Shown here: positions 34,387 to 37,443 of the stretch, one piece after another | Layout: each line of letters begins with the position of its first letter | How positions within the stretch are numbered: position 1 is the stretch's first letter | Origin: Coriobacteriales bacterium | Lineage (GTDB): Bacteria; Actinomycetota; Coriobacteriia; Coriobacteriales; UBA8131 | Reading direction: 5' to 3' | Length of the DNA stretch: 37,443 bases | Assembly (NCBI GenBank): GCA_031264075.1 | Contig: JAISEO010000020.1 | Location: 1 to 37,443 of the forward strand | Program-made: the position numbers and the translations under genes | Notes under the pieces: generated by a model | The model's database searches: none | What the model saw: only the letters and a program-made list of their open reading frames with translations | What the model was told of the DNA's origin: nothing

Positions 34387-35346
34387 CTACGATGCCTGCT
34401 CCAGTTTTGCGTGACTCCAGAGCTCGTCCCATCCCTGTTCGTCGAGCGTTCGGAGGTTAAAGCCCCGCTCGTTGGCCTCGCCTTCCATTGCCGCCCACCG
34501 CGTACGGAACTTCTCGCAGGAACGCCTGAGCGCGGTCTCCGCGTCGATGTTGTTCCAGCGCGCGATATTGACGAGGGTGAAGAGGATGTCGCCAAACTCT
34601 TCCTCGGCCTCAGGGGAATCCCCCTCAGCCTGCGCGAACTCCTCAAACTCCTCGGCGAGCTTGTCGGTGAGGCCCTCGATGTCCTCCCATTCAAAACCCT
34701 GGGCAGCGGCCTTGCGAGAGATATTCTGGGCCTGCATGAGCGCCGGCTCAGCTTTGGGCACACTCGCAAGCAGCGACACGGGGCCGGCATCTCCGCTGGC
34801 CTGTGCCTTGCGTTGCCTTTCGAGGGTCTTCATCCGATCCCAGAGCCTGAGCGTGGATTCCGCGTCGCTCGCCTCCTCGATAAGGGCTATCTCTGCGTCG
34901 GTAAACCCGGCAGCCGCAAAGGAGGCTTCGTTGCCAAAGACGTGCGGGTGCCTGCTGATGAGCTTGTTGGAGATGCCCTGGATTACCTCTTCAAGCGTGA
35001 ACTCGCCGTCGTCTGCGGCAATCTGCGCATGCAGAACCACCTGGAGCAGCACGTCGCCGAGCTCTTCCCTCAGCGCGTCCACGCTCCCCTGTTCTATGGC
35101 CTCGACAGCCTCATAGGCTTCTTCGATCATATTCTTGGCGATGCTCTCGTGGGTCTGCTCCCTGTCCCAGGGGCAGCCCTCCTCGCTCCTGAGCAGCGCG
35201 ACGATCGCCACCAGCTCGGAAAAGGCGTCGCAGGTATCCAGAGAGCCGTCGTCGTGGGCGTGGGCGTGATCGCAGCGTTCGCTCCCCTCTTCATGGGTAT
35301 GATACGGATTCTCGTGCTTATGATGAGGTGTTTCATTGTCGTGCAT
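34387..35346 (-). CDS. mazG: MazG nucleoside triphosphate pyrophosphohydrolase with His-rich N-terminus
   Basis: MazG cleaves NTPs or damaged dNTPs to NMP and pyrophosphate. The protein has two tandem MazG domains. The first has GCPWDREQTHESIAKNMIEEAYE and REELGDVLLQVVLHA. The second has LAEEFEEFAQAEGD and AEEEFGDILFTLVNIARW. The EExxE and ExxD metal ligands are present in both. I chose the ATG at 35346 (319 residues), because GGGAGAG lies 4-5 bases upstream, over 35373. The first 31 or so residues contain nine histidines in clusters (HHKH, HTH, HAHAH), an extension absent from typical MazG and probably metal-binding. It ends 141 bases before the ATPase gene. Confidence 0.93.
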   Translation of the reverse strand: MHDNETPHHKHENPYHTHEEGSERCDHAHAHDDGSLDTCDAFSELVAIVALLRSEEGCPWDREQTHESIAKNMIEEAYEAVEAIEQGSVDALREELGDVLLQVVLHAQIAADDGEFTLEEVIQGISNKLISRHPHVFGNEASFAAAGFTDAEIALIEEASDAESTLRLWDRMKTLERQRKAQASGDAGPVSLLASVPKAEPALMQAQNISRKAAAQGFEWEDIEGLTDKLAEEFEEFAQAEGDSPEAEEEFGDILFTLVNIARWNNIDAETALRRSCEKFRTRWAAMEGEANERGFNLRTLDEQGWDELWSHAKLEQAS

Positions 35347-35441
35347 AGGGCTCTCCCGGTTCTTTTGGTTCATAGCCAGTTTACACCTATCAGAAGCTGA
35401 TGTTGGAGCAGGAGCTCAGGCTCACTCTGTGCGTCGAACTT

Positions 35442-35471
35442 TTGACACGCCTTTTGCGACTATGCTACAAT
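35442..35471 (+). promoter_or_regulatory. Strong plus-strand promoter with no gene downstream
   Basis: A perfect TTGACA (35442-35447), an 18-base spacer and TGC-TACAAT (35466-35471, extended -10) face a stretch with no open frame. It is directed at the hairpin of 35495-35527. This region lies between the divergent mazG start and the 3' end of the minus-strand MazF-like gene. Confidence 0.65.
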
Positions 35472-35477
35472 GCTCTC

Positions 35478-35527
35478 ACAAACGCCTTCGGGCTGTCGCC
35501 CCCGCCTTGTGCGGGGGTGAACTTTTT
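35478..35527 (+). ncRNA. Candidate short RNA with a CRISPR-repeat-like hairpin
   Basis: Transcription from the promoter at 35442-35471 would start near 35478 and meet a stem CCCCCGC (35499-35505) with GCGGGGG (35511-35517). The sequence TGAACTTTTT then follows, so a transcript of about 50 bases is expected. Bases 35495-35522 are 28 long, start GTCGCCCCCGC and end GCGGGGGTGAAC. This is the shape of a type I-E CRISPR repeat: short stem and a 3' TGAAC handle. There is no second repeat within the following 100 bases and no cas gene in the window. The hairpin plus T run is also simply a good intrinsic terminator, which is the plainer reading. Confidence 0.45.
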
Positions 35528-35533
35528 CAGGGT

Positions 35534-35551
35534 TATCCGAGTACTCGGATA
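35534..35551. promoter_or_regulatory. Perfect 18-bp palindrome
   Basis: TATCCGAGT joined to ACTCGGATA with no spacer, 21 bases past the end of the MazF-like gene on its strand and 6 bases after the T run of the candidate short RNA. It could be a transcript-end stem for the MazF-like gene or a protein-binding site. Confidence 0.5.
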
Positions 35552-35572
35552 GCATCGATTGTTCCAGTAGAA

Positions 35573-35971
35573 TCAGAGCCTGAGTAAAGCGCGGATCATC
35601 CTCTTTATCGACTGAAAATCATTTGCTTTGATAACACCGATCTTGCGTTTGAGTCGGCTGCTGTCGATGACTTTAGACTGGGTGAGAAGCGCCACGCTTT
35701 CCTTACCTGTTCCGCCGTCAAACAGGTAGTAATAGGCGCCACGCTTTGGGGTTGTCGACAAGGGCACAACATGACACATAAACGCACCATATGTCCTCAG
35801 TATCAGCACGGGGCGAGCAAACTTGCTGCCCTTTCCATCTTCCTCGAACCCAACGTTTTCACCGATACTGCAAATCCATATATCCCGCTCGCGGAAACCA
35901 ACCGGCCTGTCTGGTGAGTTGTTGATACTTGCCTTGACTGGCATCCACTGTCTGTAGTCCTTTTTGCTCAC
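35573..35971 (-). CDS. PemK/MazF-family toxin without a visible antitoxin
   Basis: The protein has 132 residues. MazF-family proteins are sequence-specific mRNA interferases. The GTG at 35971 gives MSKKDYRQWMPVKASINNS, matching the family's N-terminal extension, with a weak AGG upstream. The core is FRERDIWICSIGENVGFEED followed by GKGSKFARPVLILRTYG, then VVPLSTTPKRGAYYYLF and SVALLTQSKVIDSSRLKRKI. The conserved RPVLI, PLSTT and Q(S/R)xxDSxRL blocks are all present. No MazE-like gene adjoins it on its own strand. The plus-strand RelB-YoeB pair begins 238 bases away, divergently. Confidence 0.8.
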   Translation of the reverse strand: MSKKDYRQWMPVKASINNSPDRPVGFRERDIWICSIGENVGFEEDGKGSKFARPVLILRTYGAFMCHVVPLSTTPKRGAYYYLFDGGTGKESVALLTQSKVIDSSRLKRKIGVIKANDFQSIKRMIRALLRL

Positions 35972-36128
35972 GCTGCCTACTTTCTTTTACAGGTATATGA
36001 ACAAGCCCGTGCCTTAACTGCTTGGCGTTATGGTTCGTCACCATGTGTGCTTTCATGATAACAGAAGATTTTGGCGATGCCGAATTCCTCCGTAGAGAAG
36101 ATCGCGTTCCACGTGACATCTCCAAAAA

Positions 36129-36157
36129 TTGCAGAAAGAGAGACAGGGTGCTACAAT
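36129..36157 (+). promoter_or_regulatory. Promoter of the RelB-YoeB pair
   Basis: TTGCAG (36129-36134), a 17-base spacer and TGC-TACAAT (36152-36157, extended -10) lie 51 bases upstream of the antitoxin ATG at 36209. Bases 35972-36128 hold no gene that I can support. Confidence 0.6.
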
Positions 36158-36208
36158 TTCGTATTGCAAATAAAATAATCTGTACTACACAATTTGGGAG
36201 GCACAAGC

Positions 36209-36454
36209 ATGGCGACAGCGACGTTCAGTATTCGCATCGATCCTGATATTAAACGGCAATTTGATGCCTTTTGTTCGGATGTGGGTATGAACCCATCAAC
36301 GGCGTTCAACCTGTTTGCCCGCGCTGTTGTGCGCGATAAAAAACTGCCCTTTGAGGTGGCATCCCCTGAACTGACCAGGGAGGATCTTTTCGAGAGGATA
36401 GCCGACCTTGACGCCGGGCGCAACATTGTCAGGCATGACATTATCGAGGTCTGA
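36209..36454 (+). CDS. RelB/DinJ-family antitoxin
   Basis: The protein has 81 residues. ATATFSIRIDPDIKRQFDAF and DVGMNPSTAFNLFARAVV form a ribbon-helix-helix with the RelB hinge DKKLPFEV. The ATG at 36209 follows GGGAGG by 7 bases; the frame is open back to a TTG at 36194 that lies on the SD itself. The C-terminal toxin-binding part is short and acidic (REDLFERIADLDAGRNI). The toxin ATG follows the stop after 3 bases. It is not closely similar to the other RelB/DinJ antitoxin at 5446. Confidence 0.85.
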   Translation: MATATFSIRIDPDIKRQFDAFCSDVGMNPSTAFNLFARAVVRDKKLPFEVASPELTREDLFERIADLDAGRNIVRHDIIEV

Positions 36455-36457
36455 CCG

Positions 36458-36709
36458 ATGCACAAAGACTGGCATGAGAAAGCCTGGGACGACTATCTCT
36501 ATTGGCAGACTCAGGACAAAAAAACGGTGAGGAAGATCAACGCGCTCATCAAAAGCATAGAGCGTGGTGAACGGCTGGGAAAAATGGAACGCCTTAAAGA
36601 CGGTTATTCCAGTTGGCTGAGCACCCGCATCGACCAATCAAACCGGCTCATCTTCAAGGTAGCAGATGATGTTTTGATAATAGCATCGTGCCGCGGGCAG
36701 TATTCGTGA
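36458..36709 (+). CDS. YoeB-family toxin homologue lacking the catalytic histidine
   Basis: YoeB cuts mRNA on the ribosome. The protein has 83 residues. WHEKAWDDYLYWQTQDKKTV and RKINALIKSIERGERLGKME match the family start. The glutamate of KPE is kept as KME, and the NRL arginine is kept. The C-terminus, which in E. coli YoeB ends CRYHY with catalytic His83 and Tyr84, reads CRGQYS here, so glutamine replaces the histidine. The loop between RGER and GKME is four residues shorter than usual. Activity may be reduced or lost. The reading frame is intact. Confidence 0.85.
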   Translation: MHKDWHEKAWDDYLYWQTQDKKTVRKINALIKSIERGERLGKMERLKDGYSSWLSTRIDQSNRLIFKVADDVLIIASCRGQYS

Positions 36710-36738
36710 TGGCAATTTTGGGCTTAACGGAGCACTAG

Positions 36739-37401
36739 ATGCCCAGTTACAAGACCAGAGCCCTCGTGCTCAAGAAAACCAAGCTGGGTGAGACCGACCT
36801 TATCATCACGCTTTTGGATGAGGAGGGTGGGCAGCGCCGGGCGGTGGCCAAGGGGGCGCGCAAGCCGGGATCCTTTCTTGCGGCGCGCCTGGAGCTGTAT
36901 ATGCTGGTGGAGGCGCAGCTTTCGACGGGTCGCTCGCTCGACATTGTCACCGATGCGCGGATACTGGAGGCCCATGCCGCCTGTAGAAGCGATTTGGAAC
37001 ACAGCGCAGCCGCGGCCGTAGTGGTAGAGCTGGTGGAAAAGACGACCGCTCACTACAATGCAGAGCCGCTGCTCTACGCCATGAGCCTGGCCGCGTTGGA
37101 GCAGATAGGGCGGGCAGAGGGCTCTGCTCCCGTGCTTATCTCCCTTGCCTGTGCGCTCAAGATCTGCGCGGCGCTGGGTGTGCAACCAGACGCAGACGAG
37201 TTGCTCGGCGCTGACGAAAGCCTCGCCACATGGATAGCAACCCTGCTCAGGGCCCGCTTTGCGGAACTGACTGCCTTTACAGACGAAAGGTATCTGCCGG
37301 TCCTGCATAGGCTCGCGGGCTTTTGCAGGCAGTGGATAGCGCAGCATCTGGACATCAGGTTGAAGAGTTTGGATTTTGTGGAGGGCCTGCTGGCCCAGTG
37401 A
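36739..37401 (+). CDS. recO: RecO, DNA repair and recombination mediator
   Basis: RecO helps RecR load RecA on single-stranded DNA coated with SSB, in the RecFOR pathway. The protein has 220 residues. The N-terminal OB fold reads YKTRALVLKKTKLGETDLII, LLDEEGGQRRAVAKGARKPG, then LYMLVEAQLS. The C-terminal helical domain runs from HSAAAAVVVELVEKT to the end (DIRLKSLDFVEGLLAQ). The CxxC zinc site seen in many RecO proteins is absent, and the protein is 20-30 residues shorter than average. GGAGC precedes the ATG. It begins 29 bases after the YoeB-like gene but is unrelated in function. Confidence 0.9.
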   Translation: MPSYKTRALVLKKTKLGETDLIITLLDEEGGQRRAVAKGARKPGSFLAARLELYMLVEAQLSTGRSLDIVTDARILEAHAACRSDLEHSAAAAVVVELVEKTTAHYNAEPLLYAMSLAALEQIGRAEGSAPVLISLACALKICAALGVQPDADELLGADESLATWIATLLRARFAELTAFTDERYLPVLHRLAGFCRQWIAQHLDIRLKSLDFVEGLLAQ

Positions 37402-37416
37402 GCCAGACGGTGGCAT

Positions 37417-37443
37417 GGGACAGCGGGGACGGGGCTGGTGTCC
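37417..37443. repeat. GC-rich repeat at the right window end
   Basis: The last bases read GGGACAGCGGGGACGGGG and then CTGGTGTCC, sharing GGGGACGGGGC with the inverted repeat at 29525-29619 and with the inverse of 89-109. The window probably ends inside this repeat copy. Confidence 0.55.

Noticed and set aside
35495-35590. A true CRISPR array
   Set aside because: Only one repeat-like unit is present, with no second copy at spacer distance and no cas genes in the window.
36022-36246. Plus-strand 74-residue frame upstream of the RelB gene as an antitoxin for MazF
   Set aside because: It has no SD, runs through the relB promoter and shows no antitoxin motif.

Overview
The window looks like a whole contig from an actinobacterium, most likely of the Coriobacteriia. 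Housekeeping genes are GC-rich with clear Shine-Dalgarno (SD) sequences. The heat-shock operon dnaK-grpE-dnaJ-hspR-clpB is of the actinobacterial HspR type. A DUF2510 protein, the MurT/GatD pair and a K+-dependent membrane pyrophosphatase are present. The lineage below phylum is inferred from gene content, not from a marker comparison. Both ends of the window run into members of one GC-rich repeat family, so it was probably cut there by assembly.

Layout. 1-3.3 kb: larB (partial, minus), then murT-gatD (plus) for peptidoglycan amidation. 3.3-5.1 kb: oleate hydratase. 5.4-6.1 kb: a RelB/DinJ-YafQ toxin-antitoxin (TA) pair. 6.1-9.3 kb: a small tail-anchored protein, a palindromic repeat, and the AmmeMemoRadiSam pair amrS and a fused amrB-amrA. 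9.4-10.0 kb: a second small TA-like pair. 10.1-13.4 kb: hppA and ribF. 13.4-20.6 kb: the HspR heat-shock operon. 20.6-29.5 kb: an AT-richer accessory block with a transposase scrap, a 162-bp palindromic element, an MqsR-like toxin with a Panacea-domain antitoxin, a decayed gene, and a 1941-residue helicase-nuclease of the DUF4011/DUF3320 (Hhe-like) defence type. Two direct copies of a 34-bp sequence bracket this block. 29.5-35.3 kb: a DUF2510 membrane protein, typA, an AAA/DUF4143 ATPase, and mazG. 35.4-36.7 kb: a candidate short RNA with a CRISPR-repeat-like hairpin, a MazF-like toxin without a visible antitoxin, and a RelB-YoeB pair. 36.7-37.4 kb: recO.

How the parts fit together. The core genes serve envelope building (murT/gatD), cofactors (larB, ribF), energy coupling (hppA), protein folding (the dnaK operon), translation-linked GTPase function (typA), nucleotide sanitation (mazG) and recombination (recO). 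Accessory material sits between them: five toxin or TA loci, one large candidate anti-phage gene and at least four families of short repeats. The points most worth following are the bracketed defence block, the promoter plus CRISPR-repeat-like hairpin beside the lone MazF, a MurT without its zinc ribbon, and a YoeB homologue without its catalytic histidine.
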